DNA of 64,000 nucleotides from Paenibacillus sinopodophylli (lineage in GTDB: Bacteria; Bacillota; Bacilli; Paenibacillales; Paenibacillaceae): NCBI RefSeq assembly GCF_005930355.1, contig NZ_VDBO01000001.1, positions 1 through 64,000 on the forward strand, in the 5' to 3' direction. Under the pieces are notes generated by a model that was not told the DNA's origin, made no database searches, and saw only the letters and a program-made list of their open reading frames with translations. Made by a program: the position numbers and the translations under genes. Shown piece after piece: positions 1 to 9,176 of this stretch. Positions within the stretch are counted from its first letter, which is position 1. Each line of letters opens with the position of its first letter.

Positions 1-199
1 AATCTTTCATCCACTGCGGCAGTAGGCTGAAGCCTGCGTCGTCGTTGGAGAAGTGAAGCGGAGTGCCCAGCAGAATGTCACGGAAATTGACGGCGCGTGC
101 AACGTGGGTTTGCTGGGCGATGTCGATGCCGACGACAAGGTACTGAGTTGAAATACGTTCGAGCAGTTGATTTTGTTTGGTTTGAGTTTTAAACTTCAA
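1..199 (-). CDS. IS110-family transposase, N-terminal part (runs off left edge)
   Basis: The minus strand reads from a TTG at 199-197 leftwards with no stop before the window edge, giving 66 codons. An AAGGAGG ribosome site lies about 10 bases upstream (near 210-216). The fragment contains VVGIDIAQQTHVARAVNF, the start of the DEDD (RuvC-like) catalytic domain of IS110-family recombinases, with the first acidic residue at Asp26. IS110 transposases recombine DNA through this domain together with a C-terminal serine-containing domain; that half lies outside the window. The right-hand boundary of the element should lie within a few hundred bases to the right of the start codon. An intact or broken state cannot be judged from here. 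Confidence 0.8.
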   Translation of the reverse strand, partial: MKFKTQTKQNQLLERISTQYLVVGIDIAQQTHVARAVNFRDILLGTPLHFSNDDAGFSLLPQWMKD

Positions 200-852
200 G
201 TTAGAGCGACCTCCTTATGATGGCTAAAGGGCTATGACCCGTGACTACCCCATCTTACTGGAGGCGCTCGTATTTGTGCAAAGCGCCAAATTAACGCTCT
301 ACAGGAATCCTAACGGAGAATGATAGTTGCATAGCATACATGGTGAGCAGGTCTGAGGTAGCCAACTCATTTTATTAAGCTACAGTCAGGATTGTAGTGC
401 TATTTATAGAAGACTTTTACCGAATATATTGTCAAATAAGGTGTGATATAGGTGAAAGTAAGTACCACTCTTTTAACTGTAGTAATTAACAATTAGGACC
501 CAGTTGGTCTGTTAGCTGGAGGTACACCACAGAACGAGTATGATATTGAGATCAATCATATTGCTCAAAAGTTTATAACATGTACAAACGAAAGAGCAAG
601 ATAACGGAATTACAACAAAGCGGCGCTGTGTGACAAAAGGTGTAGGAGGAACATGGACAAAGTCGCGTGAAGGAAGAAGCATATATGGGTGCAACAGACG
701 ACCTTCAGGAAGATTATTCCTGCTTCAAGCTGCTTGGAACAGATGGGAGTTACTTTTGCAGCGAGACGCCTAGGGTATTTATTATTGATCTGACTGTTTG
801 ATGCTTTTCGGCAATCGGAAAACAGTTATATGTAAAACCTGTTTATGAACAC
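200..852. other. Gene-poor stretch; probable non-coding end of the IS110 element on its left
   Basis: No convincing gene is seen. A hairpin lies at 263-287 (stem GGCGCT / AGCGCC, 13-base loop) about 65 bases upstream of the transposase start. In IS110 elements the non-coding end beside the recombinase start encodes a structured bridge RNA, so this is the place to look for one, but no full structure could be drawn. The remainder (about 300-684) has only short unsupported open frames. Confidence 0.35.
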
Positions 853-1125
853 TTGTTTCGAAAAATTAAAAGATTTAATATAAGAAGGTATGTGTTCATT
901 TTAGCTGGATTCATTATTGCAATCCCATCGTTTTATATGGAATTTCAGTTATTCGAAAGCGGTATTGTCACTATAATACTTTATATGATAAGCGGCGGAT
1001 TAGGGTTGTTTTCTATTATTTTCAGCACAGTCCGACTCCATCTTCTTAAGAACTGGGAAGTAGTAGATGGGTATCCTAAGCGTAATATAACGCAATCAAT
1101 TGGCAATAGAAACGCACGATTCTAA
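685..1125 (+). pseudogene. Small membrane-protein reading frame interrupted by an in-frame TGA
   Basis: One frame runs from ATG at 685 to the stop at 1123-1125 with a single TGA at 799-801. The part after the TGA can start at TTG 853 and gives 90 residues with two hydrophobic stretches (about residues 13-35 and 38-60) and a basic N-terminus, as in a small membrane protein. The part before it (MGATDDLQEDYSCFK...) is not recognised. The frame is either a broken gene or a short real gene starting near 853. No family could be assigned and there is no good ribosome site at 853. It ends just upstream of the next gene's ribosome site. Confidence 0.25.
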
Positions 1126-1143
1126 ATACTAGGAGGAATAAAA

Positions 1144-2277
1144 ATGAACTTTCAACCGTTGACTTCGTTTATCGACACCATCACTTCCTGGAAAATTCCT
1201 TGGGCCGAGGTGGTCATCATGCATAAAAACAAGACCGTTTACCACTATCGCAATGGATTCGCCAATCTGGAGGAAAAAACGCCTATCGGCGATGGAGCGA
1301 TCTTTAATCTTTACTCCATGACTAAGATCATGACCTGTGTCGCAGCGCTCCAACTAATAGAGCAAGGTAAAATGCTGCTCAGTGATCCGGTGTCCGACTA
1401 TTTACCGGAATATGCCGATATGAAGATCAAAAAAACAATGCCAAATGGCGAAGTTAGGTTGGAAACAGCAACAAGGGCAATTACGGTGCGCGACTTGTTT
1501 ACGATGACGGCTGGATTCTCGTATGACGTGGGCTCACCATCCATTCAGGAAGCTGTTAAGCAATCAAAAGGAACTTTGCCAACACGCGATTTTGCAAAAG
1601 CACTTGCCAAGGAACCACTTCTATTCGAGCCTGGCTCGCAGTTTCACTATAGTATGTGTCATGATGTATTGGGTGCATTGATTGAGGTTGTGAGTGGAAA
1701 ACGTTTTAGCATCTATTTGAAAGAAGAAATTACAAAACCGCTGGGCATGAACGATACAGCATTTGATTTGAATGATGAGCAACATACAAGGCTGATCCCG
1801 CAGTATTGGTACAATGATGAGCTTGAAAAAGCAATACGACAGGATGGAAACTATTTTCGTGTAGGCACGGAGTTGGAAAGTGGCGGCTCCGGATTATTGT
1901 CTACTGTTAGAGATTATGCCTTGTTCCTGAACGTATTGACTCATCGCGGTACCAGTCCGGAGGGCGTTCGTATTTTGTCGCCGGCCTCTGTGGAACTGAT
2001 GAGGACGGACCATCTGAATGATAAGACGCGGGGTGATTTCATGTGGGATCACATGAGAGGGTATGGATACGGGCTAGGCGTCCGTACACATATTTCGAAG
2101 TCGGAGAGCGGCTTGTTGTGTTCGATAGGTGAATTCGGTTGGAGCGGTGCGGCTGGAAGCATGGCCCTCATCGACCCGGAATCCGAGCTGACGGTCATGT
2201 ATGCGCAACACCTTATTCATAGTCAGGAGCCTTATGTTCATCCCCGTTTGAAAAATCTTGTATATTCCTGTCTATAA
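1144..2277 (+). CDS. Serine hydrolase of the class C beta-lactamase / family VIII esterase fold
   Basis: The protein has 377 residues, the normal length for this family. AGGAGG at 1131-1136 lies 7 bases before the ATG. The SxxK nucleophile motif is SMTK (Ser58, Lys61), the second-motif tyrosine is Tyr169 in HYSMCHDVLG, and the third motif is FGWSGAAG (Trp333-Ser334-Gly335). This combination is typical of EstB-like esterases and related D-aminopeptidase or beta-lactamase-like hydrolases rather than of true secreted beta-lactamases. No signal peptide is visible, so it is probably cytoplasmic. Given the other esterases in the window, removal of acyl groups from imported glycosides is plausible but unproven. 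It stands alone between decayed DNA on both sides. Confidence 0.85.
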   Translation: MNFQPLTSFIDTITSWKIPWAEVVIMHKNKTVYHYRNGFANLEEKTPIGDGAIFNLYSMTKIMTCVAALQLIEQGKMLLSDPVSDYLPEYADMKIKKTMPNGEVRLETATRAITVRDLFTMTAGFSYDVGSPSIQEAVKQSKGTLPTRDFAKALAKEPLLFEPGSQFHYSMCHDVLGALIEVVSGKRFSIYLKEEITKPLGMNDTAFDLNDEQHTRLIPQYWYNDELEKAIRQDGNYFRVGTELESGGSGLLSTVRDYALFLNVLTHRGTSPEGVRILSPASVELMRTDHLNDKTRGDFMWDHMRGYGYGLGVRTHISKSESGLLCSIGEFGWSGAAGSMALIDPESELTVMYAQHLIHSQEPYVHPRLKNLVYSCL

Positions 2278-2545
2278 AAGAATGCGTTTTGAGCATCCTG
2301 TACAGAAACTAATTTATTCTCCTTAATGAATGCTCTGAGCTGCTGTTTTGTCCATAATCCCATGTGTATTCCCCAGCCTTTCGTATACTACCATTCTTAT
2401 GGGTTTTGGAGTTTACACAAACCAACTAATATCATGTCATTACTTTCGCACCAACTATTTTATTTTCTAAAATACAGAAAAATACAGTACGAAAGTACTC
2501 CGGTGAAAACTGGAGTTTTATGTAAAATAATCCTTTTTCAAAGGG
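2278..2545. other. Spacer holding the outer end of an IS110 remnant
   Basis: No gene is seen. Near the right side there is a short hairpin CCTTT-TTC-AAAGG (about 2531-2543) just beyond the stop of the truncated transposase, likely part of the element's end sequence. The left part shows no recognisable feature. Confidence 0.3.
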
Positions 2546-3007
2546 TTAGGACGGGCGGTGATAAACCGATTTTTTAAGCATGGCGAAAATGATATGCAAT
2601 AATTTATTGGTGCAAGCAATAAGTGCAACCCGGTGAGGCTTTCCTTCAAGCCTCTTCTTGTCATAAAAATTCCGAATACTTTCGTTTCTCACTGCTCCTC
2701 GAATACCGCAAAGCACAGCCAGATAAAGCGCTCTTCTTAGACGGGAAGACCCTCGTTTTGTTATACGATTCTTAGTGGCTGCAAACTTACCTGATGAGAA
2801 TACGCTAGGATCAATACCTGCAAATGCTACACGTTTTTTGGCATGAGGGAACGAGGAGATGTCCCCAATCTCTGCAAGAATGGATGACGCAAGCTTATCT
2901 CCAATACCAGGAATAGAGCGCAATAAGTCAAAACCTTGTATGCTTGTTGCTTTGATTTTGATGGCTTGCTCAAGATCAGCAAGATGGTTTTGATACTCCA
3001 TGAGCAA
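2546..3007 (-). pseudogene. IS110-family transposase, 5'-truncated remnant (C-terminal domain only)
   Basis: The minus-strand frame carries the C-terminal half of an IS110 transposase: a helical stretch around YQNHLADLEQAI, then RSIPGIGDKLASSILAEIG, VAFAGIDPSVFSSGKF, RITKRGSSRLRRALYLAV and ACTNKLLHIIFAMLKK, the usual Transposase_20 motifs, including the serine-containing segment near GKF and KRGSSRLR. The N-terminal DEDD domain is absent. An open frame extends to 3082, but its first 20 or so residues are only a translation of a terminator hairpin, so the element breaks off between about 3007 and 3044. It cannot move by itself. It is distinct from the transposase at the left edge, which holds the other half of the protein. 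Confidence 0.85.
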
Positions 3008-3043
3008 GCTAATCATAAGAACCAGTGCTCCTGCTATTGTAAA

Positions 3044-3082
3044 TAAAAATGAGGTCAACCAGATTAAGCTGGCTAACCTCAT
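3044..3082 (-). terminator. Terminator of the AraC-type gene
   Basis: An inverted repeat ATGAGGT / ACCTCAT (3049-3055 and 3076-3082) with an inner CCAG/CTGG stem is followed on the minus strand by a T-rich tail (TTTTTATTT). It lies about 110 bases past the stop of the AraC-type gene and marks where the IS110 remnant begins. Confidence 0.75.
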
Positions 3083-3191
3083 AATAGGAATTCATTTTAC
3101 AGACTCGCAGAATAATGTCTCTTCATTTCTATCTACACTTTTGGCGATTACTAACTCCAAGCCAATAGAATGAATCAAATGTTACTTTTAA

Positions 3192-4403
3192 TCAAACTTC
3201 ACTTAAATAGAAAGTTCTATTTTCCTTGAATTTACGAGGGGTCATACCTACAGTTTTTTGAAAAGTATCGGCGAAATAGCTTCTTGTCCCAAAATGTAAA
3301 GCTTCTGAAATCTCTTGTATGCTCAGCTCTGTTGTTTTCAAAAGAAGCTTGGCGTGCTCGATCTTGGCATGGTTTATAAATGAATTCAAATATACACCAA
3401 CTTCATTTTTGAATTTTTGAGTCAGGTAATACTTGGAGTAACCTAATTGCGAAGCGAGCAACTCTATAGATAATTTTTGTTCAATGTGCATGTGAATATA
3501 ATCGCAGCAGCTTTGAATTTGAGATGACAACTTAGGAGCTGCCAAAATAGCATGTACCCTTCGGACGAAATCATCGTACATCCTACTATTGATAACGGTG
3601 AGTTCAGTCAATATTTTGCAAGTTTGAATGGACTGAAGATATTGGTCCCCGACTGCATAGGCGGTATCCGGTGGGAGTCCTCCATCAATAGCAGCGCGAG
3701 TACAAAGAGAGATAAATACAATACAGGTGTCCTTGGCTCGGCGGATAGGGTCGCCAACATTTATGCCAATTCCATTGCTGATGGTAATGCCTTTTTCGCG
3801 CACATGCCTATAATTCAAGTTGCCTTCGCGAACCATTCTTAAAAGTTCTTGCTCAAACCTCCAGGCTTTTTGACCGTTGCTTTGTCCTTCGTGTAACTCG
3901 AAGTTCTGATTAGATTGTTCGCCCTCTTGGAATCTAATGTCGCTTGGTTTTAACTTGATACCTGTAATACAGTAATAGAGCATAAGTGCATATTGCTGGA
4001 AGAGAATAGCTGACACAATAGGGAGAGCCTTTAACAAACCAAACAATTTATTCTGCATTGCAATAGATAGATTATTTGTACGCAACGATTCTTTTAAACG
4101 ATCTTGTGATATATCCATGCAGAAAGTGGGGCCAATTGAATGGTATATTGCTTGTTTTTTATCATAAACCGAAATCCAAACCAAGCCGGATGACGTGCTT
4201 AATATTAAAGGTGCGTCATGTTCTTTGCCTTGGGTCAGCATGTAATCCTTGCATTTCAATACGGTAAAAAGAGTATTAAAAGCAAGCTCATCACTACTAT
4301 TGCTGTAAAGAGTATTTCCCTCGGAATCAAAAACCCAGCTGGCTAACTCATCTCCGCATTGTATCAATTCACGAAAAAAGATTGTATTTTTTTCAACATT
4401 CAT
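3192..4403 (-). CDS. AraC-family transcriptional regulator
   Basis: The protein has 403 residues, with an AGGAGG site just upstream of the ATG. The C-terminal ~100 residues form the double helix-turn-helix of AraC/XylS proteins: SIELLASQLGYSKYYLTQKF as first helix pair and SIQEISEALHFGTRSYFADTFQ as second, ending in GMTPRKFKE. The preceding ~300 residues are a sensor region; its middle (VREKGITISNGIG... to DDFVRRVHAI) resembles the N-terminal part of the shorter AraC protein at 26896. It is transcribed away from the hydrolase pair at 4605-6528 across a 200-base AT-rich spacer, so control of that pair is the simplest guess. It ends at a strong terminator (3044-3082). The ligand is unknown. Confidence 0.88.
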   Translation of the reverse strand: MNVEKNTIFFRELIQCGDELASWVFDSEGNTLYSNSSDELAFNTLFTVLKCKDYMLTQGKEHDAPLILSTSSGLVWISVYDKKQAIYHSIGPTFCMDISQDRLKESLRTNNLSIAMQNKLFGLLKALPIVSAILFQQYALMLYYCITGIKLKPSDIRFQEGEQSNQNFELHEGQSNGQKAWRFEQELLRMVREGNLNYRHVREKGITISNGIGINVGDPIRRAKDTCIVFISLCTRAAIDGGLPPDTAYAVGDQYLQSIQTCKILTELTVINSRMYDDFVRRVHAILAAPKLSSQIQSCCDYIHMHIEQKLSIELLASQLGYSKYYLTQKFKNEVGVYLNSFINHAKIEHAKLLLKTTELSIQEISEALHFGTRSYFADTFQKTVGMTPRKFKENRTFYLSEV

Positions 4404-4604
4404 CTTTATTTCCTCCTTTTTTCGATAAAAAGTTCAGAGATGATATTTAATTAGGTTATTTTGGCATATCCTCTTATTTACAAATTAACTATTTAAAAAT
4501 TACTCATCGAAATAGTGAACAACAAAACGAAATTACGAATATCTCTTAATCTAATTCTATCATAGAGTAATAGCAAGAGGCACAACACTATGAAAAGGAA
4601 AGGG

Positions 4605-5513
4605 ATGGACGATATGAGCGAACAGCAAAATAATTTTGAAAACTTGGATATTCTTAGAGAGATGCACGACTCAAGCAGATTCGAAAAAAAGCTTATGACA
4701 GACGGTCTAGAAGTACAAGTTGGTGAGATTAAGAGCATTGAGGTTTCTGAAACCGGTCACAATACACAAGTTAATATATACTACCCAGAAGGCAATGGTC
4801 CTTTTCCTGTCATGGTATACATTCACGGAGGTGGAATGGTAACCGGCTTCAATAAAATGGATGAACCGGCGATCCGTCAAATCTGTCGCGACGTTGAATG
4901 TGCCGTCATCAGCCCGAATTATGTGCTGGCTCCCCAATATCAATGGCCGTCAGCACTCGAGGAACTATATGAATTAATTCGCTACTTCATTCAGAATGCG
5001 GAACTATACAAACTAGACAAAACCCGCATTGCGGTAGGCGGTAACAGCGCTGGAGGAAATTTAGCCGCAGGCCTTGTTGTCAAAGCGCATCAGGAAAAGG
5101 AGTTTTCATTCGATTATGCAGCGTTGGTATATCCAGCGCTGGATATTTCAGAGGCAGTTGCCGACGGGGTTAATGATTTGACAAATTTGGAGGCGATGTC
5201 ACCAGAGGGTACAGATCATTTGCGTAAATTATATATACCTGATGGAGAAAATCCTGAAAATCCGCTTATTTCGCCATTTTACGCTGATCCGACAATATTT
5301 CCTCCAACAAGCATCTTTGCTGCGCGTGGAGATCTGCTGATGCATCAAAATAAGTTATTTGCTAATAAGCTGACAGATGCGGGAGTAGAGGTTTTGTTTA
5401 AATGTTACACTAATTCTGATCATGGATTTATGGAAATCGCAGGAAATGAGAGCGTCGCACGAGACTGCAGAACGATTATGGCAACGGAATTAAAACGCAT
5501 TTTCTCAAAATAA
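4605..5513 (+). CDS. HSL-type alpha/beta hydrolase (esterase), copy 1
   Basis: The protein has 302 residues and belongs to the hormone-sensitive-lipase group. The oxyanion motif is HGGG (in YIHGGGMVTGF), the nucleophile elbow is GGNSAGG with Ser148, and the acid and base are Asp243 (ARGDLL) and His273 (SDHGF). Such enzymes hydrolyse short-chain carboxyl esters, for example acetyl groups on sugars. Three in-frame ATGs exist at 4590, 4605 and 4614; 4605 is chosen because the near-identical copy at 44094 begins at the same place with the same GGAAAGGG sequence before it. It is followed by a second, different hydrolase (5593), probably co-transcribed. No signal peptide is seen, so it probably acts in the cytoplasm. 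Confidence 0.9.
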   Translation: MDDMSEQQNNFENLDILREMHDSSRFEKKLMTDGLEVQVGEIKSIEVSETGHNTQVNIYYPEGNGPFPVMVYIHGGGMVTGFNKMDEPAIRQICRDVECAVISPNYVLAPQYQWPSALEELYELIRYFIQNAELYKLDKTRIAVGGNSAGGNLAAGLVVKAHQEKEFSFDYAALVYPALDISEAVADGVNDLTNLEAMSPEGTDHLRKLYIPDGENPENPLISPFYADPTIFPPTSIFAARGDLLMHQNKLFANKLTDAGVEVLFKCYTNSDHGFMEIAGNESVARDCRTIMATELKRIFSK

Positions 5514-5592
5514 GCAACAATCCAGCGCATACAGATTTGGAGTTTGTTATTACTTTGTATGATTACCAACATAACTAAAGGAGATTATGATT

Positions 5593-6528
5593 ATGACAAA
5601 AGAAGTTAGAGTTGCCTCCAGTATGCAAATGAAGTATGTAATTGAAGCAATTGAAAAAATGTCAGGTGAGGCAGGTCTTAACGCTCAATCGGATAACGCA
5701 AAGCTAGACGTTATAGCAATACGTGAAATGTTGGAGAGAAGCCATGCTCATCAAAAAACGGCTCCTGGCACGACATATGCGGATGCTGATATTTGCCCTG
5801 TTCATATGGAGGTTGTGTTTCCAGAAAAACTAGAAACAGATAACATCATCTTCTATATGCATGGCGGCTCATTTATCAGTGGATCGGCAAAACATTCAAG
5901 AGGCTTTGCTTCCGTATTAGCAGCAGAAGTTGGCTGCAGAGTATTTACGATAGACTATCGCTTAGCTCCAGAACATCCCTTCCCTGCAGGTGTAGATGAT
6001 TGCTTTACTGCGTATCAGGCCCTTCTAATGGAATATCCTGGTACAAAGATTTCATTGATTGGTGATAGTGCAGGTGCGATGGCTGCTCTGGTAACCACAC
6101 TTCGTGCTATGCGTGCAGGCATTCAACTACCGTCGTCGGTAATCATTCACAGTCCCGGAGCAACTCTTGTAGATATCGGAAGAGAAAACTACGATACTCA
6201 TGACTTGCTTGTTGGCAAAAACATTGCTTCTGTTCTAAAAGGAGTATTGTACGACGAATCTATTGATTTGGAAAACCCGGATCTTTCACCGCTGTATGGT
6301 GACTATCGTGGCTTCCCACCCGTGTTTATGACCTCTGATGCAAACGAAACGTTTTCCATCGATGCTCAGCTTCTATATGACAAATTAACAGAAGCAGGCG
6401 TTGAGATCACTTGGGTTTCAGTAGAAGGTGCTTTCCATGCTTTCGGCACAGTCGGAAGAGGTACACCTGAAAGTGCGCAACTTTTAGATGAGGCAGAAGC
6501 GTTTATTAAAAAGCATTTTGCTTCATAG
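5593..6528 (+). CDS. Alpha/beta hydrolase (esterase/lipase type), second of the pair
   Basis: The protein has 311 residues. HGGSF is the oxyanion motif, GDSAGA gives Ser159, then Asp248 (TSDANE) and His281 (GAFHAFG) complete the triad, a pattern of acetyl-esterase/lipase-like HSL enzymes. The start at 5593 rather than 5587 leaves a proper 9-base gap after AAAGGAG. It lies 79 bases after copy 1 and ends before a terminator. A decayed relative of this gene sits in the same relative place after the third hydrolase (45024-45173), which shows that the pair was duplicated as a unit. Substrate unknown; de-acylation of imported oligosaccharides or glycosides fits the neighbourhood. Confidence 0.88.
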   Translation: MTKEVRVASSMQMKYVIEAIEKMSGEAGLNAQSDNAKLDVIAIREMLERSHAHQKTAPGTTYADADICPVHMEVVFPEKLETDNIIFYMHGGSFISGSAKHSRGFASVLAAEVGCRVFTIDYRLAPEHPFPAGVDDCFTAYQALLMEYPGTKISLIGDSAGAMAALVTTLRAMRAGIQLPSSVIIHSPGATLVDIGRENYDTHDLLVGKNIASVLKGVLYDESIDLENPDLSPLYGDYRGFPPVFMTSDANETFSIDAQLLYDKLTEAGVEITWVSVEGAFHAFGTVGRGTPESAQLLDEAEAFIKKHFAS

Positions 6529-6559
6529 GAAGGTTTAAGATGTTTCATTCATAGGGATG

Positions 6560-6590
6560 GCGGGATTCTATGAATCCCGCTGTATTTATA
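6560..6590 (+). terminator. Terminator after the hydrolase pair
   Basis: A perfect 9-base stem GCGGGATTC / GAATCCCGC with a 3-base loop is followed by a T-rich tail (TGTATTTAT). It separates the hydrolases from the GH2 promoter. Confidence 0.8.
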
Positions 6591-6611
6591 TTGGATTCAG
6601 ATGAGATGATC

Positions 6612-6678
6612 AAGTCGGAAAAGGACATCTAATCAGTCGTTAATCGTATAACGTTGAGGGTTTCATCATGTGTAGGAT
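6612..6678 (+). promoter_or_regulatory. Class I direct-repeat promoter, site A (GH2-GH1 operon)
   Basis: AGTCG occurs at 6613 and again at 6635 (22 apart), followed by TATAACG and a -10 box TAGGAT at 6673, exactly 38 bases after the second repeat. No good -35 box is present, as expected for an activator-dependent promoter. Sites B and C have the same geometry. TCS-1 is the likely activator (inference). Confidence 0.75.
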
Positions 6679-6731
6679 AGGTATATATACTGTTTTCCAT
6701 CCATAAGTGCAGCAAAGAAAGGATGATCAAT

Positions 6732-9152
6732 ATGATTAGACAAACCTTTAACCAAGATTGGAATGCAGGGCCTCATACAAGCTTTACCAACATGCGTCCA
6801 GGAGAAACGGTGCCGGTAACGTTACCGCATGATATGACGATTACGAAGGAACGAGATCCTCAAGCAGTTAGTTCTGAGAAAAAAGGTTACTACCCGGATG
6901 GCACCTATGATTATACTAAGAAATTTGTTGTTCCTGCTGATTACAAAGAGAAGAGAGTTACCTTTGAATTCGAAGGGGTTTATTCGAATGCGATGGTATA
7001 CATTAATGATGATTATGCAGGGCAACATCCATACGGATATAGCAATTTCTATATCAAGGCTGACCGCTTTCTGAAATACGGGGAAGAGAATGAGATTAAG
7101 GTTGTAACCAGAAGCTATGATGATTCCCGTTGGTACACGGGTACAGGAATTTATCGCAATACGAAGATTATCGTCGCCAATCCGGTTCATATTGCTATGG
7201 ATGGCATTAAAATATCCACTCCTGACATTTCTAGTGGACGTGCAGTAGTAACGGTGGCAACGGCGGTTGAGAATGAAGGGATGAATGTGCAAGCAACGAG
7301 AATATTAACGGAGATTCTCGATTCAGTTGGCCTTGTTGTCGCATCGGATTCGGCACCACTCACAGCGTTTGCAGGGGAAACCGTGACCTCACGACAGCGT
7401 ATGGTTGTGAGGGAACCTAAATTGTGGGATGTAGACAGCCCTTCACTCTATACATGCAGGATTAAGCTGATGGATGGAGATCAAGTGTTGGATGAAGAAG
7501 AAACGACATTTGGGATTCGTTCTCTTTCACTGGATGCGGTTGACGGCTTGCGGATTAACGGAGAAGTAGTCAAGCTAAGAGGTGCGTGTGTTCACCATGA
7601 CAATGGTGTCATTGGCGCAGCAACGATTGATCGTGCTGAGGAGCGCCGTGTAGAAATTTTGAAGGAAGCCGGATTCAACGCCATTCGCAGCTCTCACTAT
7701 CCGATGAGTAAAGCTATGCTTCAAGCATGCGACCGAATTGGGATGCTGGTTATGGACGAAAGCTTTGATGTATGGACGACGAATAAATCCGCTTATGACT
7801 ATTCGTTGAGCTTCCCTCTCTGGTGGGAGAAGGACATTGAAGCTATGGTTCATAAAAACTATAACCATCCAAGTGTTATTATGTATTCGATTGGAAACGA
7901 AGTTCCTGAAGCAGGCAGTCCGCATGGAGCTGCTTGGGGTAGAAAACTTGCTGAGAAAGTCCGCAGCTTGGATCATACTCGATATGTTATCAATTCCGTT
8001 AATGGACTTCTATCCGTTATCAAACAAATAATGGCCTTGTCACAAGGGAAAATGGACGGCAATTTCAATAATACATTAGGCGGCAGTGCCGCCGACATGA
8101 TGAAACTGGTCAATAAATCGGAGCTCGTAACAAACGCAACATCGGAGTCTTTCGCAGCAGTAGACGTTGCAGGCTATAACTATGCAGATTCCAGATATGA
8201 AATGGACAAGGAATTATTCCCGAACCGTATCATATGCGGCAGCGAAACCTTCCCTAAGGATATTGCAGACAATTGGAAGCTGGTAAAAGAAAACGGGCAT
8301 GTTATTGGGGATTTTACTTGGACAGGTTGGGATTACTTAGGTGAGTCGGGAATCGGTAAAATTAGTTATGAAGAAGAAACAAGCAATAGGCATGGAATGT
8401 TTGGCGAATATCCATGGCTAACTGCTTATTGTGGAGACATTGACATTATTGGAAATCGTCGCCCGGCATCATACTACCGCGAAATCGTATTTGGTCTGCG
8501 GAATGAGCCTTACATTGCTGTTCTAAGACCTGCACATTATGGGGAGAAGGTAAACACATCTTCGTGGGGTTGGAGCGATTCGGTTTCGAGTTGGAGCTGG
8601 GATGGATATGAAGCGAAGCCTGTTCAGGTGGAGGTGTACTCTGCAGCAGATGAAGTGGAACTGTTAGTCAATGGAGAAGTAGTAGGTAAAGTTGGTGCAG
8701 GAGAAGCAAATAAATTCAAAGCGGAATTTGAAACCGTTTATATTTCTGGTGAGATTGTTGCTGTGGCTTATACAGATGGACAAGAAACAGGAAGAACAGT
8801 ACTTAAATCTGCCGGAAACACGGAAAAACTGCTGGTTGAAGTTGATCGCAGTGAAATTGAAGCAAGTGATCGTGACCTAACCTTTATTACGGTTACAATT
8901 GCTGATGAAAATGGAATTTTAAAGCCACTCGCAGACCGTAACGTAACGGTAACAGTTGAAGGCTCTGGTGTATTGCAAGGTTTTGGAAGTGCCAATCCGA
9001 AACTAGAAGGGAATTTCTTCGATTCTACACAGAAGACTTACGATGGAAAAGTGCTTGCCGTTATTCGGCCAACCTCAAGTGGAATCATTCATGTTTCATT
9101 CAATGCAGAAGGATGTACGAAGCAGACGGTACAAATAACGGTTCGGACATAA
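6732..9152 (+). CDS. Glycoside hydrolase family 2 enzyme, copy 1
   Basis: The protein has 806 residues. It has an N-terminal jelly-roll sugar-binding domain (about 1-175), an immunoglobulin-like domain (about 175-270), a TIM barrel (about 275-590) and C-terminal DUF4982/Big-like domains (about 600-806). The acid/base is Glu390 in YSIGNE and the nucleophile Glu505 in ICGSETF. GH2 covers beta-galactosidases, beta-glucuronidases and beta-mannosidases; the exact sugar cannot be told from motifs. No signal peptide, so cytoplasmic. The start at 6732 (9 bases after AAAGG) aligns with the start of the paralogue at 24286. It is the first gene of an operon with GH1, driven by site A. Confidence 0.93.
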   Translation: MIRQTFNQDWNAGPHTSFTNMRPGETVPVTLPHDMTITKERDPQAVSSEKKGYYPDGTYDYTKKFVVPADYKEKRVTFEFEGVYSNAMVYINDDYAGQHPYGYSNFYIKADRFLKYGEENEIKVVTRSYDDSRWYTGTGIYRNTKIIVANPVHIAMDGIKISTPDISSGRAVVTVATAVENEGMNVQATRILTEILDSVGLVVASDSAPLTAFAGETVTSRQRMVVREPKLWDVDSPSLYTCRIKLMDGDQVLDEEETTFGIRSLSLDAVDGLRINGEVVKLRGACVHHDNGVIGAATIDRAEERRVEILKEAGFNAIRSSHYPMSKAMLQACDRIGMLVMDESFDVWTTNKSAYDYSLSFPLWWEKDIEAMVHKNYNHPSVIMYSIGNEVPEAGSPHGAAWGRKLAEKVRSLDHTRYVINSVNGLLSVIKQIMALSQGKMDGNFNNTLGGSAADMMKLVNKSELVTNATSESFAAVDVAGYNYADSRYEMDKELFPNRIICGSETFPKDIADNWKLVKENGHVIGDFTWTGWDYLGESGIGKISYEEETSNRHGMFGEYPWLTAYCGDIDIIGNRRPASYYREIVFGLRNEPYIAVLRPAHYGEKVNTSSWGWSDSVSSWSWDGYEAKPVQVEVYSAADEVELLVNGEVVGKVGAGEANKFKAEFETVYISGEIVAVAYTDGQETGRTVLKSAGNTEKLLVEVDRSEIEASDRDLTFITVTIADENGILKPLADRNVTVTVEGSGVLQGFGSANPKLEGNFFDSTQKTYDGKVLAVIRPTSSGIIHVSFNAEGCTKQTVQITVRT

Positions 9153-9176
9153 TCAGATGAGAGGAGTAATTTAAAT

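Noticed and set aside
512..694. Minus-strand frame of 60 residues
   Set aside because: No ribosome site, no recognisable domain, hydrophobic low-complexity translation; it overlaps the decayed frame on the other strand.
2326..2577. Plus-strand frame of 83 residues behind the beta-lactamase-fold gene
   Set aside because: It overlaps the IS110 remnant end, has no ribosome site and no recognisable content.
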